DNA of 64,000 nucleotides from Roseovarius sp. (GTDB lineage: Bacteria > Pseudomonadota > Alphaproteobacteria > Rhodobacterales > Rhodobacteraceae): NCBI GenBank assembly GCA_002720475.1, contig PBIL01000002.1, positions 3,099-67,098 on the forward strand, written 5' to 3'. The position numbers and the translations under genes were made by a program. Every line of letters begins with the position of its first letter. The first letter of the stretch is position 1. The notes under the pieces are model-generated. The model was not told where the DNA came from. It worked only from the letters and a program-made list of their open reading frames with translations, and searched no databases. Positions 29,522-37,944 of the stretch are shown piece by piece.

Positions 29522-30391
29522 TCAGGCCGAGGCGGCGAATGCCTCGGTTTCCTTCAACATTTCGGGATACCACTTTTCCAGCGCAGGCAGGAACCCGTCC
29601 CGCAACCGCCCCACCTGCGCAGGGCTCAGGTCCTCGCGCCATACGCCCGCCTGCCCCCGCGCAAAGAATTTCTGCATCCCCTGCGGCCGTTCGACGAAGC
29701 CGAGCGCCTCCTCCTGCTTCCGCATCGCCTCGAAGCTGGTCGCCTTGACCGCGCGGGCAAGTTTCGGCCCGTCCACCTTGACGCGCAGGAACTTCTCCAG
29801 CAGACCGCGCATGGCCTTGCCCGGGCTCGCCAGCAGATCCTCGTAGCGCACAACATGAAGCGGCAGGCCCGCGGCATGGGTCCAGGTATGAATGTGATCG
29901 TCCCACCGGCCCAGCAGATCGTAGATCCCGCTCGACGTGCCCATGAGCGTGTCGGGGTTGAGCATCCGGTCGATGGCCTCGTCAAGCCCGCAATTCTGAT
30001 GCCGCGCGAAGGAAGGCGCGAGATCGAACGGGTTGCGCAGGATATAGATCGCCGCCGCCGTCACCTCGGGCGGGATCACGTCCTGATCGAAAAGGCGGAT
30101 CGGCTGGCAATGGGTCTTGACGAAGTGATGATCGGGTTTGGAGGCCGCAATGAGGCGCAGCGCCTTGCCGCGCACGGCCATCCACTCTTCGAGATTGCCG
30201 CCGTGATACTTGCCGCCCGCCGCCGCATCGAAGAAATCCGCCCGCGTGTCACCGGTGGTGAACTGGCGCAGGTTGTTGATATCCGGTGCCTTTCCCGGCG
30301 GCATGAAGTAATGGGCCAGAAGCGACCGCATCCAGGTATTGCCGGATTTGGGATAGCTCGCCAGCCAGATGATCCGCCTCAGTTCATTCAT
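29522..30391 (-). CDS. Sulfotransferase domain-containing protein (third of three tandem genes)
   Basis: 289-residue PAPS-dependent sulfotransferase-type protein. The 5'-phosphosulfate loop is WLASYPKSGNTW (residues ~9-20), and the 3'-phosphate region appears as ILRNPFDLAPSFA with the downstream RYEDLL. It is the most diverged of the three copies, with a different C-terminus lacking the shared MKRxGYL end. The ATGA overlap with the preceding gene (30388-30391) fixes the start. Acceptor substrate unknown; a surface glycan or lipid is an inference from neighbours. Confidence 0.85.
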   Translation of the reverse strand: MNELRRIIWLASYPKSGNTWMRSLLAHYFMPPGKAPDINNLRQFTTGDTRADFFDAAAGGKYHGGNLEEWMAVRGKALRLIAASKPDHHFVKTHCQPIRLFDQDVIPPEVTAAAIYILRNPFDLAPSFARHQNCGLDEAIDRMLNPDTLMGTSSGIYDLLGRWDDHIHTWTHAAGLPLHVVRYEDLLASPGKAMRGLLEKFLRVKVDGPKLARAVKATSFEAMRKQEEALGFVERPQGMQKFFARGQAGVWREDLSPAQVGRLRDGFLPALEKWYPEMLKETEAFAASA

Positions 30392-31227
30392 GCCAGATAC
30401 CCGTAGCGTTTCATCGTGGCCCCCATCTTCTGGCGGATCATCGCCGCCAGTTCGGGGGCAAGATCGGTCTTCCACTGGTCCTTCCGGCCCTTGCGGAAGA
30501 ACCGATCGGCTTCCTTCGGGCGCTCGACAAAACCCGCCGTGGCTTCCTGCCGGGCCAGCTCGTCGAAACTCGAATAGCGGATGGCACGGCGCAGGCGGTC
30601 GGCATCGATCGGCACGCCGATATGCGTGAGCACCTTGCCGAAATGCGTCTCGGGGTCGTCGAGCAGATCCTCGTAACGCACCAGCAGGCGCGGCCAGGGG
30701 GCCGGGGGCCCCATCCATGAAAGGACATGGTTCTCCCAGGAACCGAGATACTGCGCTACCGTGGTCTCGGTGGGCAGGTTGCCATTGTCGGGGTGACAGA
30801 TCCTTGTCGCCGCATCCTCGACCGTGATCGCGTAATGGCGCGCGTAGGACAGCACCATGTCAAGCGGGTTGCGCAGGATATAGATGGCGCTGCGCGTATG
30901 GTGATCGGGAATGAGCGGCACCCCGTCGGGGGCCACGCGCGCGTTGTGGGTCTTGACAAAGTTGACATCCGCCCCGTTTGCGGTGATCGCCCGAAGCACC
31001 GGCTCGCGCAGGCGCAGGCAGAGCGCGAGATCGTGCTGGTCGATCACGCGGCCGACGACCCGGTTGTACATCTTGACCATGGCATCGCCCATGGCAAAGC
31101 GGTGCGCTTCGTTGATCGGCACCGGCTTGCTCGCATTGATCAGATAATTGGCAAGGAAGAGACGGGTCCAAGTGTTGCCCGACTTCGGATAGGAAGCAAG
31201 CCAGACGATGCTCCTGCGCGTGGTCAT
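30388..31227 (-). CDS. Sulfotransferase domain-containing protein (second of three tandem genes)
   Basis: 279 residues with the PAPS loop SYPKSGNTW (residues ~11-19), the VKTHNAR segment, ILRNPLDMVLSYARHYA (3'-phosphate binding) and RYEDLLDDPETHF. By eye it resembles the next upstream copy far more than the third, with long runs of identical residues, for example in the C-terminal KDQWKTDLAPEL, so these two look like a recent duplication. Start at 31227 is set by the ATGA overlap with that gene. Confidence 0.88.
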   Translation of the reverse strand: MTTRRSIVWLASYPKSGNTWTRLFLANYLINASKPVPINEAHRFAMGDAMVKMYNRVVGRVIDQHDLALCLRLREPVLRAITANGADVNFVKTHNARVAPDGVPLIPDHHTRSAIYILRNPLDMVLSYARHYAITVEDAATRICHPDNGNLPTETTVAQYLGSWENHVLSWMGPPAPWPRLLVRYEDLLDDPETHFGKVLTHIGVPIDADRLRRAIRYSSFDELARQEATAGFVERPKEADRFFRKGRKDQWKTDLAPELAAMIRQKMGATMKRYGYLA

Positions 31228-32054
31228 TCCAGATACCCGAAGCGTTTCATCGTCTCGCCCATCTTCTCGCGGATGATGTCGGCCAGTTCCGGGGCCAGGT
31301 CGGTCTTCCACTGGTCCTTCTTCCCCTTGCCGAAGAACTTCTCGCTTTCCTTCGGCTTCTCGATGAACCCGCTCTCCTCTTCCTGCTTCGACAGCTCGTC
31401 GAAGCTCGAGAAACGGATCGCCCGGCGCAGGCGCTCTTGATCCACGGGCACGCCGATCAGGTCCAGCACCTTGGCAAAATGCGTCTCGGGATCGTCGAGC
31501 AGATCCTCATAGCGCAGGACAAGCCGCGGCCAGGGGGCGTATTTCACCCAGGAACGGACATGACTCTCCCAGGTTCCGAGGAAATCGGCGACCGAGGTCT
31601 CGGTCGGGAGGTTGGCGTTGTCGGGATGGGTGATGCGTTCGACCGCCTCCTCGTGGCTCATCGCGTAATGGCGCGCGTAGGAGAGCACCATGTCAAGCGG
31701 GTTGCGCATGATGTAGATGGAGGCTCGGGTGAATTTCTCGGGGATCAGTTCCACCTCGTAGGCGGTGACGCGGGCGTTGTGGGTCTTGACGAAGTTGATG
31801 TCGGCATTGTTGTTGACGATCCCGCGCAGGACCTTGTGACGGTATTGCAGACAAAGCGCGACGCGATTGAGGTCAAGCTTGCGACCCGCCACCGCGTGAT
31901 AGGCACCCGCCATGGAATCGCCGCTGCCAATGCGGCGCACCTCGTTGATCGAGAGCGGTTTCTGAGTGTTGAGCAGGTAATTAGCCAGAAATACCCGCAT
32001 CCAAGTATTGCCGGATTTCGGATAGGAGGCCAGCCAGACGATGCTGCGTTTCAT
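31224..32054 (-). CDS. Sulfotransferase domain-containing protein (first of three tandem genes)
   Basis: 276 residues from the ATG at 32054; an in-frame ATG at 32066 (four residues longer) is equally possible because AGGTGG lies just before it. PAPS loop SYPKSGNTW is at residues ~9-17, then VKTHNAR, IMRNPLDMVLSYARHYA and RYEDLLDDPETHF. It is the first sulfotransferase of the run, about 100 bases downstream of the first porin and separated from it by a terminator, so it may be transcribed by readthrough or from its own promoter. Confidence 0.88.
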   Translation of the reverse strand: MKRSIVWLASYPKSGNTWMRVFLANYLLNTQKPLSINEVRRIGSGDSMAGAYHAVAGRKLDLNRVALCLQYRHKVLRGIVNNNADINFVKTHNARVTAYEVELIPEKFTRASIYIMRNPLDMVLSYARHYAMSHEEAVERITHPDNANLPTETSVADFLGTWESHVRSWVKYAPWPRLVLRYEDLLDDPETHFAKVLDLIGVPVDQERLRRAIRFSSFDELSKQEEESGFIEKPKESEKFFGKGKKDQWKTDLAPELADIIREKMGETMKRFGYLE

Positions 32055-32097
32055 GCTTTGGGTCATCCACCTGTCATGCCGATGCCTGCCCGGAATA

Positions 32098-32130
32098 GAA
32101 AAGGCGGAGGGAAATGTCACCCCCCCGCCT
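32098..32130 (-). terminator. Rho-independent terminator after the first porin gene
   Basis: On the minus strand a 9-bp stem (GGCGGGGGG / CCCTCCGCC with one G.T pair) and an eight-to-nine base loop are followed by TTTTCT. It lies 23 bases beyond the porin stop and upstream of the first sulfotransferase start. Confidence 0.75.
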
Positions 32131-32152
32131 CTTCGGAATTCGCGTCGCCAGG

Positions 32153-33352
32153 TCAGAACGACAGGCTGATCCCGGTGCCGATGACCGTGCCCTCGACATC
32201 GGTGCCCGCGAACGGCGAGCCACCGCCGCCAGTCCCGGGGCCGCCAGGACCCGAACCGTTGGCAAGACCCGCAGCACTGACCGAACCCTCGACATAAAGG
32301 GCGAAAAGCGACCAGGTCACCCCCTTGCCCAGCTTGCGGCTGGCCGCGAGCTGATAGGTGTTGAGTTCGGCATCGCCGCCAACATTGTCATCATACTCGC
32401 CCTGGTGCGTCTCCAGACCCACCTGCCACGGGCCGGGGATGTCATAGGTGAAGCCAAGGCTCCAGCCTTCCTGATCGGGAAGAAGGCCGCCATTGTCGTT
32501 CTCGCCATAGCTGCCGCCGATGGTCCATCCGCCAAAGCCGAAGCTTGCGCCCACGCCCCAGACCTCGGGATCGTCGGTGCCGGCGAAGCCGGTGTTGTTC
32601 TCGGCGGTGCCGTAACGGGCCGCGAAGGCCACGTCGACGCCGTTGAACGACTGCTTATAGCCCAGGGCGATGTCCCAGATATCGGTCACGCCGATATTGC
32701 GGTCAACACCGGCGTTGTTGCCGGCGTTATTGGGGCTGTTGGCGGCCGAAAGACCGCCGTTGACCGTGGCCGCGTAGGAGACGCCGAGGGTCAGGCCGTT
32801 GAACGAGGGCGTGTAATAGGTGATGCGCGGCACGTCGTTGTTGCCGAGAACCTCGGTATAGCTCGAAAACGCCGATTGACGGAACGCCGGGGGCAGGTTG
32901 CCGCCGTTGACGGTCCAGATCGGGATGAAGCCCGAGATCGAGGCCGAGTTGATGCCGAACGCGCCGCTGACCGCGGGCGCGGCCACCATCATCTTGTAAC
33001 CGGCCGAGTTCTCGTTGCCGAGGTCAATACGGCCGAGCGTGTCGCTCTTGATAAACATGAAGGATTCATCGACGATCGCGCCGCCGGTGTTCTTCGACTC
33101 GTACTGGAGGTCGATACCGAAGGTCAGCCCGTTGTCGAGTGTCACCGACGGGCTGAAGATCATCTCCGCGTTGGTGAAGGTATCGACACCGTCCCAGTCG
33201 GCAGCGGGGGTTGCGTCATTGTCAACGCTCACATATCCGACAAACGTGTTGTGGAAACCACCCCACTTCATGTTCCATTCCTGGGCCGATGCCGGTGCCG
33301 CCATGGCGACGCCGAGCGCGATCGCGCTGGTGCTTGCAAGATGCTTTTTCAT
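32153..33352 (-). CDS. Outer-membrane porin (copy A)
   Basis: 399-residue Gram-negative porin. It has a signal peptide (residues ~1-23, cleavage after ASAQ), an all-beta barrel with alternating pattern and Gly/Asn-rich loops, and a C-terminal GTGISLSF ending in Phe, the outer-membrane assembly signal. The start ATG follows GGAGGAGG. The second half is near-identical in places to copy B; the N-proximal and C-proximal loops differ. It belongs to the general porin superfamily of Rhodobacterales. Confidence 0.85.
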   Translation of the reverse strand: MKKHLASTSAIALGVAMAAPASAQEWNMKWGGFHNTFVGYVSVDNDATPAADWDGVDTFTNAEMIFSPSVTLDNGLTFGIDLQYESKNTGGAIVDESFMFIKSDTLGRIDLGNENSAGYKMMVAAPAVSGAFGINSASISGFIPIWTVNGGNLPPAFRQSAFSSYTEVLGNNDVPRITYYTPSFNGLTLGVSYAATVNGGLSAANSPNNAGNNAGVDRNIGVTDIWDIALGYKQSFNGVDVAFAARYGTAENNTGFAGTDDPEVWGVGASFGFGGWTIGGSYGENDNGGLLPDQEGWSLGFTYDIPGPWQVGLETHQGEYDDNVGGDAELNTYQLAASRKLGKGVTWSLFALYVEGSVSAAGLANGSGPGGPGTGGGGSPFAGTDVEGTVIGTGISLSF

Positions 33353-33656
33353 AGGTTTTGTCCTCCTCCCGAGAGACTGATTTCGTCATCGGCGCGACGT
33401 TGGCTGAATTTCAGACCTTTCGCACCTGTTATCGGAAGTGACCCAAGCCCGGCCCATGCGTCAACGATGCGAAACGGGACCGCGCGGTTTACGACAGATT
33501 TGTGGCAGGGATATCACAGAGACTCCGGACGGACCCGGCAGACAGCCGATCCTCGAACCGGAAAACGCGCCTCGCAATGCGCGGGCGCGATATCCGCCGG
33601 GACGCGCCCGGCTTCCGGGACGCGGGAAACCCGCGCCCCGGCAGAGCGTTCCGGGT
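33353..33656. promoter_or_regulatory. Intergenic region between the two porin genes
   Basis: 304 bases untranslated: presumed promoter of porin A at the low-coordinate side and a strong stem-loop close to the end of porin B (33615-33641). I found no clear sigma-70 pair. A TTGACG hexamer on the minus strand lies about 95 bases before the porin A start, but it has no convincing -10 at the right spacing. Confidence 0.4.
33615..33641 (-). terminator. Stem-loop downstream of porin B
   Basis: CCGGGA-CGCGGG, loop AAA, CCCGCG-CCCCGG: a 12-bp stem with one mismatch, 16 bases past the porin B stop. There is no T-run after it, so termination may be weak or the hairpin may protect the message 3' end. 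Confidence 0.5.
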
Positions 33657-34829
33657 TCAGAAGCTCAGGTTGACCGAGGTCCCGATCAGAGTGCCCTCGA
33701 CTTCGGTGTTGGCGTTGCCGAACGTGCCCGCCGGATCGCCGTTGATCGAGCCTTCCGCATAGAGGGCGTAGATCGTCCAGCGCACACCTTTGCCCAGCGA
33801 ACGGCTCGCTGCGAGCTGATAGGCCTCGTACTCGGCTTCGCCGCCGGCATTATCGTCCCACTCACCCTGGAAGGTGTCGAAACCGACCGACCACGGACCG
33901 GCGATGTCATACCCGACACCAAGGCTCCAGCCTTCCTGGTCAGGTGCAAGACCGCCGTTGTCGTTCTCGCCGTAGTGAGCGCCGATGATCCAGCCTGCCA
34001 CGCCGAGGGTACCACCCACGCCCCAGACCTCGGGATCGTTGGTTCCGGGGGCACCGGTGTTGTTCTCGGCGGTGCCGTAACGGGCCGCGAAGGCCACATC
34101 GACGCCGTTGAACGACTGCTCATAGCCCAGGGCGATGTCCCAGATGTCGGTCACGCCGATATTGCGGTTCACACCGGCGTTGTTGCCGGCATTGTTGGGG
34201 CTGTTGGCGGCCGAAAGACCGCCGTTCACGGTCGCGGCATAGGAGACGCCGAGGGTCAGGCCGTTGAAGGACGGCGTGAAGTAGGTGATGCGCGGCACGT
34301 CGTTGTTGCCGAGCACTTCGGTCCACTGCGAGATGGCCGACTGACGGAAGTTCCAGGGCAGGTTGCCGCCGACACCGGTCGAGATCGGGATGAAGCCCGA
34401 GATCGAGGCCGAGTTGATGCCGAACACGCCACCAACCTGCGCATCCGCACCGCCGACCATCATCAGGTAACCGGCCGAGTTCTCGTTGCCGAGCTGGATC
34501 CGGCCGAGCGTGTCGCTCTCGATGAACATGAACGATTCGTCGACGATCGCGCCACCGGTGTTCTTCGACTCGTACTGGACGTTGACACCGAAGGTGAGGC
34601 CGTTGTCGAGCTTCACCGACGGGGTGAAGTGGATTTCCGCGTTGGTGAAGGTATCGACGCCGTCCCAGTCGGCACCGACATGGGCTGCGGTGTTCGAATC
34701 GACCGAAACGTAACCGACGTGGGTGTTGTGGAAACCGCCCCAGTCCATGTTCCAATCCTGGGCCGATGCGGGTGCGCTCATGGCGACGCCGAGTGCGATC
34801 GCGCTGGTGCTCAGAAGATGCTTTTTCAA
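33657..34829 (-). CDS. Outer-membrane porin (copy B)
   Basis: 390-residue paralogue of copy A with signal peptide (ending PASAQ), porin barrel and C-terminal GTSVNLSF. The start codon is TTG at 34829, with GGAGGG seven bases upstream; the next residues KKHL match copy A. Copy B has a longer loop near residue 50 (AAHVGADW). The central block of about 100 residues is almost identical to copy A. Confidence 0.85.
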   Translation of the reverse strand: MKKHLLSTSAIALGVAMSAPASAQDWNMDWGGFHNTHVGYVSVDSNTAAHVGADWDGVDTFTNAEIHFTPSVKLDNGLTFGVNVQYESKNTGGAIVDESFMFIESDTLGRIQLGNENSAGYLMMVGGADAQVGGVFGINSASISGFIPISTGVGGNLPWNFRQSAISQWTEVLGNNDVPRITYFTPSFNGLTLGVSYAATVNGGLSAANSPNNAGNNAGVNRNIGVTDIWDIALGYEQSFNGVDVAFAARYGTAENNTGAPGTNDPEVWGVGGTLGVAGWIIGAHYGENDNGGLAPDQEGWSLGVGYDIAGPWSVGFDTFQGEWDDNAGGEAEYEAYQLAASRSLGKGVRWTIYALYAEGSINGDPAGTFGNANTEVEGTLIGTSVNLSF

Positions 34830-34895
34830 GGGTGTCCCTCCTTATCAAGCAGGATTTCGGATGCGCCGCACCAGTCATTGACACGGCTTGAGGAT

Positions 34896-34924
34896 GAAAT
34901 GCGCCAATCCCGCCCCGAGGTCAA
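34896..34924 (-). promoter_or_regulatory. Possible sigma-70 promoter of porin B
   Basis: On the minus strand TTGACC (34919-34924) is followed after 17 bases by CATTTC (34896-34901). The -35 is close to consensus; the -10 is weak. A GTCATTGAC palindrome lies at 34874-34882, between the promoter and the start codon. Confidence 0.3.
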
Positions 34925-35030
34925 CGCGGCCCCGTCTGCCCGAGCGCTTCCTGTCGGGATTGTGGCGCAGAAACCACACACCGTCCGGACAGGTCGGGAG
35001 GGCACGCCAAATGCCTGCTTTGACTGGGAT

Positions 35031-36206
35031 TTATGCACATTTGCCGGCATGGGCTGACATCCGCGCCACGGCCTCGTCGAATCGCGCGTCATCCACCGTC
35101 AGCGCCACGCGAACCCAGTTGCGCAGCGCCTCGCCGAAGGAGGTGCCCGGCATGACCGCCACGCCCGTGCGCTCCAGCAGGTCAAGGGCATAAGCTTCGC
35201 CGTCCCGGCCCGTCGCGGCCACGTCCACCATGGCGAACATCCCCGCCTCCGGGCGGATCACACGGAGCGCCGTCGCCCCGTGAAGCGCGGCGGCAAGCCG
35301 CGCCGCCCGCGCGGCAAAGCGCGCGCGCATCCCCGCCGCCACCGGCGAGCCCTCCCGGATCGCCTCTTCGGTCATGTCGGCAAGAAAGGGCTGGTTGCCG
35401 AAGAGCATCCCCTCCGCGAGCGGCAAGAGCGCCTCGATGAAGGGCTGCGGGCCGATGCACCAGCCGCTGCGCATCCCCGGCGCGGCGTGGCTCTTGGAAA
35501 TGGACGAGACCGCGATGACCCGATCCGCGAGGTCCGGCCGCGACAGGGGCGAGGCGAAGCGCGCCCCCTCGAACACCAGATCCTCGTAAACCTCGTCCAC
35601 CACGATCCAGAGGTCATGCGCGCGGGCCACGTCACCGATCGCGGCGATATCCTCGGGCCGCAGCACTGCCCCGGTCGGGTTGTGCGGGGTGTTGAGCAGC
35701 AGCACCCGCGCGCGCCCGTCCACCCGCGCCGCCACGTCCTCGGCCGCCATGCGAAAGCCGCGCGCGGGATCGAGCGGCACCGGCACCATCCCGGCCCCGG
35801 TGGCGCGGATCACCCCTTCGTAGGTGGCATACATCGGATCGCCCACCAGCACCGTGTCGCCCGGCCCGGCCAGCGAAGCCATCGCCGCATAAAGCGCCGT
35901 CTGCGTGCCGGGAAGGCAGATCACCTGATCGGGGCCGAAGGGGCGCCCGCGCCGCATGGTGTAATGCTCGGCCAGCGCCCGGCGCAGCCCCGGCTCGCCG
36001 CGCCCGCTGGAATAGCCCGTGCGCCCCGCGCGCATCGCCCGCGCCGCCGCCTCGACGAGAGCTTCGGGCGCGGGCACGTCCGGCTCGCCGATGGTCAGGC
36101 GGATCACGTCGCGGCCTTCGGCCTCCATCTCGGCGGCGCGCAGATGCACCGCCCATTTCGCCCCGCCCAGCCCCGCCAGGCGCTTTGTCACCGGTGCAAG
36201 TCGCAT
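35031..36206 (-). CDS. Pyridoxal-phosphate-dependent aminotransferase (class I/II)
   Basis: 391-residue cytosolic aminotransferase. The PLP-binding features are LLLNTPHNPTGAVL (the Asn that contacts the cofactor), WIVVDEVYEDL (Asp) and SSISKSHAAPGMRSGW, whose Lys forms the Schiff base. It is close to aspartate/aromatic aminotransferases; substrate not determinable. I chose the ATG at 36206; the longer frame reads into a Arg/Pro-rich tract. Divergent from the DUF2189 gene. Confidence 0.88.
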   Translation of the reverse strand: MRLAPVTKRLAGLGGAKWAVHLRAAEMEAEGRDVIRLTIGEPDVPAPEALVEAAARAMRAGRTGYSSGRGEPGLRRALAEHYTMRRGRPFGPDQVICLPGTQTALYAAMASLAGPGDTVLVGDPMYATYEGVIRATGAGMVPVPLDPARGFRMAAEDVAARVDGRARVLLLNTPHNPTGAVLRPEDIAAIGDVARAHDLWIVVDEVYEDLVFEGARFASPLSRPDLADRVIAVSSISKSHAAPGMRSGWCIGPQPFIEALLPLAEGMLFGNQPFLADMTEEAIREGSPVAAGMRARFAARAARLAAALHGATALRVIRPEAGMFAMVDVAATGRDGEAYALDLLERTGVAVMPGTSFGEALRNWVRVALTVDDARFDEAVARMSAHAGKCA

Positions 36207-36340
36207 CGCAGCCTCCGTTGTCCCGGCGACCATGGCGCGCCCGCCGCGCGGGTGCAAGCCGCCCTGTCGCCGGATCGTGATGCGACGCGGCGCGCAGCCT
36301 GTGATAGGCTTGCCGCAACGATCCATCGAGGGAGGACGCA

Positions 36341-37201
36341 ATGGCACAGACGATCGGAAACCCGTTGAGCTGGCTGGCCGGGGCGGCGCTTGGCGCGGGC
36401 CGCGAGGCGGCCGAAGCCCATGACGGGCTGAGCGGCAACGAGACGGCCCCACCCGCCGTGCGCGCCCTGACCGGGAACGACCTGCGCGCCGCCCTGCGCA
36501 AGGGGCTTGCCGATTTCGCGGCACTGCGCAGCGACGTGATCTTTCTGGTGGCGATCTATCCGGTGATCGGTCTGGTGCTCACGCTCGTCGCCTTCCAGGG
36601 TGCGCGGCTCGAGATAGTGTTTCCCCTGGCCGGCGGGTTCATCCTGCTCGGCCCGGTGGTGGCGACGGGCCTCTACGAGATGAGCCGCCAGCGCGAGAGC
36701 GGCGCGCAGGTGGGCTGGGGCGCAGCCTTCGACGTGATGCGCACCCGCGTGATCGTGCCGGTGATCGTGCTCGGCGCGGCGCTTCTGGCGCTGTTTCTCG
36801 CCTGGCTCTATGCCGCGCATCTGATCCATGCGCTGACGCTTGGTGCGGACATGCCCGAGACGGCCTCGGCCTTCCTGCGCGAGGTTCTGACCACCGGCGC
36901 GGGCTGGGCGATGATCGTGCTCGGCATGGGCGTGGGGCTCGGCTTCGCGGCGGTGGTGCTGGCGACAAGCCTCGTGGCCTTTCCCATGCTGGTGGACCGG
37001 CGCGCGGGCGTGGTGACGGCGGTGCTGACCTCGCTTGCGGTGGCGCGCAAGAGCCCCGCCGTCGTGGCCCGCTGGGGGCTGATCGTCGGGGTGGCGATGT
37101 TCCTCGGTGCCCTGCCGCTGTTTCTGGGGCTGACGCTGGTGCTGCCGGTTCTCGGCCACGCGACCTGGCATCTCTACCGCGCCGCGGTGCCCGCGGGCTG
37201 A
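36341..37201 (+). CDS. DUF2189 domain-containing membrane protein
   Basis: 286 residues with four to six predicted membrane segments in two clusters (about residues 67-110 and 135-285). The pattern matches DUF2189 (integral membrane proteins of unknown function, common in Rhodobacterales). A GGGAGGA ribosome site precedes the start. Convergent with ribE, 16 bases between stops. Confidence 0.75.
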   Translation: MAQTIGNPLSWLAGAALGAGREAAEAHDGLSGNETAPPAVRALTGNDLRAALRKGLADFAALRSDVIFLVAIYPVIGLVLTLVAFQGARLEIVFPLAGGFILLGPVVATGLYEMSRQRESGAQVGWGAAFDVMRTRVIVPVIVLGAALLALFLAWLYAAHLIHALTLGADMPETASAFLREVLTTGAGWAMIVLGMGVGLGFAAVVLATSLVAFPMLVDRRAGVVTAVLTSLAVARKSPAVVARWGLIVGVAMFLGALPLFLGLTLVLPVLGHATWHLYRAAVPAG

Positions 37202-37217
37202 GGCAAAGACCGGCCCC

Positions 37218-37805
37218 TCAGCCTGCCTCGGCGAGCCGCGCCACGTAGCGCGCCAGCGTGTCGATCTCGAGATTGACGCGGTCTCCCTCGGCCACCTCTC
37301 CCCAGGTCGTCGCCGCCTGGGTGTGCGGGATGAGGTTGACGCCGAAGGTCTCGCCCGACACCTCGTTCACGGTAAGCGAGGTGCCGTTGAGCGCGACCGA
37401 CCCCTTGGGCGCGATGAACCGCGCAAGCGCGCCGGGCGCGCGGAAGGTGAGGCGCGTGCTCCCGCCCTCCTCGCGCCGCCCGATGACCTCGGCAACGCCG
37501 TCCACATGGCCCGAGACGATATGGCCACCCAGCTCGTCCCCCACGCGCAGCGCGCGCTCTAGGTTGACGCGCCGCCCCTCGGTCCAGCCGCCGAGCGTGG
37601 TCTTCGAGAGCGTTTCGGCCGAGACATCCACCGCGAACCAGTCCGGCCCGAGCGTCACCACCGTCAGGCACACCCCGTCGCAGGCGATCGACGCCCCGAT
37701 GTCGATGCGCGCGGTGTCATAGCCCGTGCCGATGCGCGCGCGCATGTCGCCGCGCCGCTCGACCGAGACGACCCGCCCGATATCGGTGATGATCCCCGTG
37801 AACAT
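37218..37805 (-). CDS. ribE: Riboflavin synthase subunit alpha
   Basis: 195-residue enzyme condensing two dimethyl-ribityllumazine molecules to riboflavin. It has the duplicated lumazine-binding barrels: the first begins MFTGIITDIGRV with SIACDGVCLTV (residues ~38-48), the second carries GHIVSGHVDGVA and SVALNGTSLTVNEV. Length is within the usual range (about 200). The other riboflavin gene in the window, ribA-like at 54.4 kb, is not adjacent. Confidence 0.93.
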   Translation of the reverse strand: MFTGIITDIGRVVSVERRGDMRARIGTGYDTARIDIGASIACDGVCLTVVTLGPDWFAVDVSAETLSKTTLGGWTEGRRVNLERALRVGDELGGHIVSGHVDGVAEVIGRREEGGSTRLTFRAPGALARFIAPKGSVALNGTSLTVNEVSGETFGVNLIPHTQAATTWGEVAEGDRVNLEIDTLARYVARLAEAG

Positions 37806-37944
37806 GGCCCGCCCTCCTTTGCCTTGGCCATGGCCTAGCCCCGCGCATCGGCCAAGACAAGCATCCGTGCGGCAAATGGCTTATTCTCGCCGGATTTTCC
37901 GGCTATGAGACCATGGCAAGACTATTCGATTGGTCCGCCCAGCC

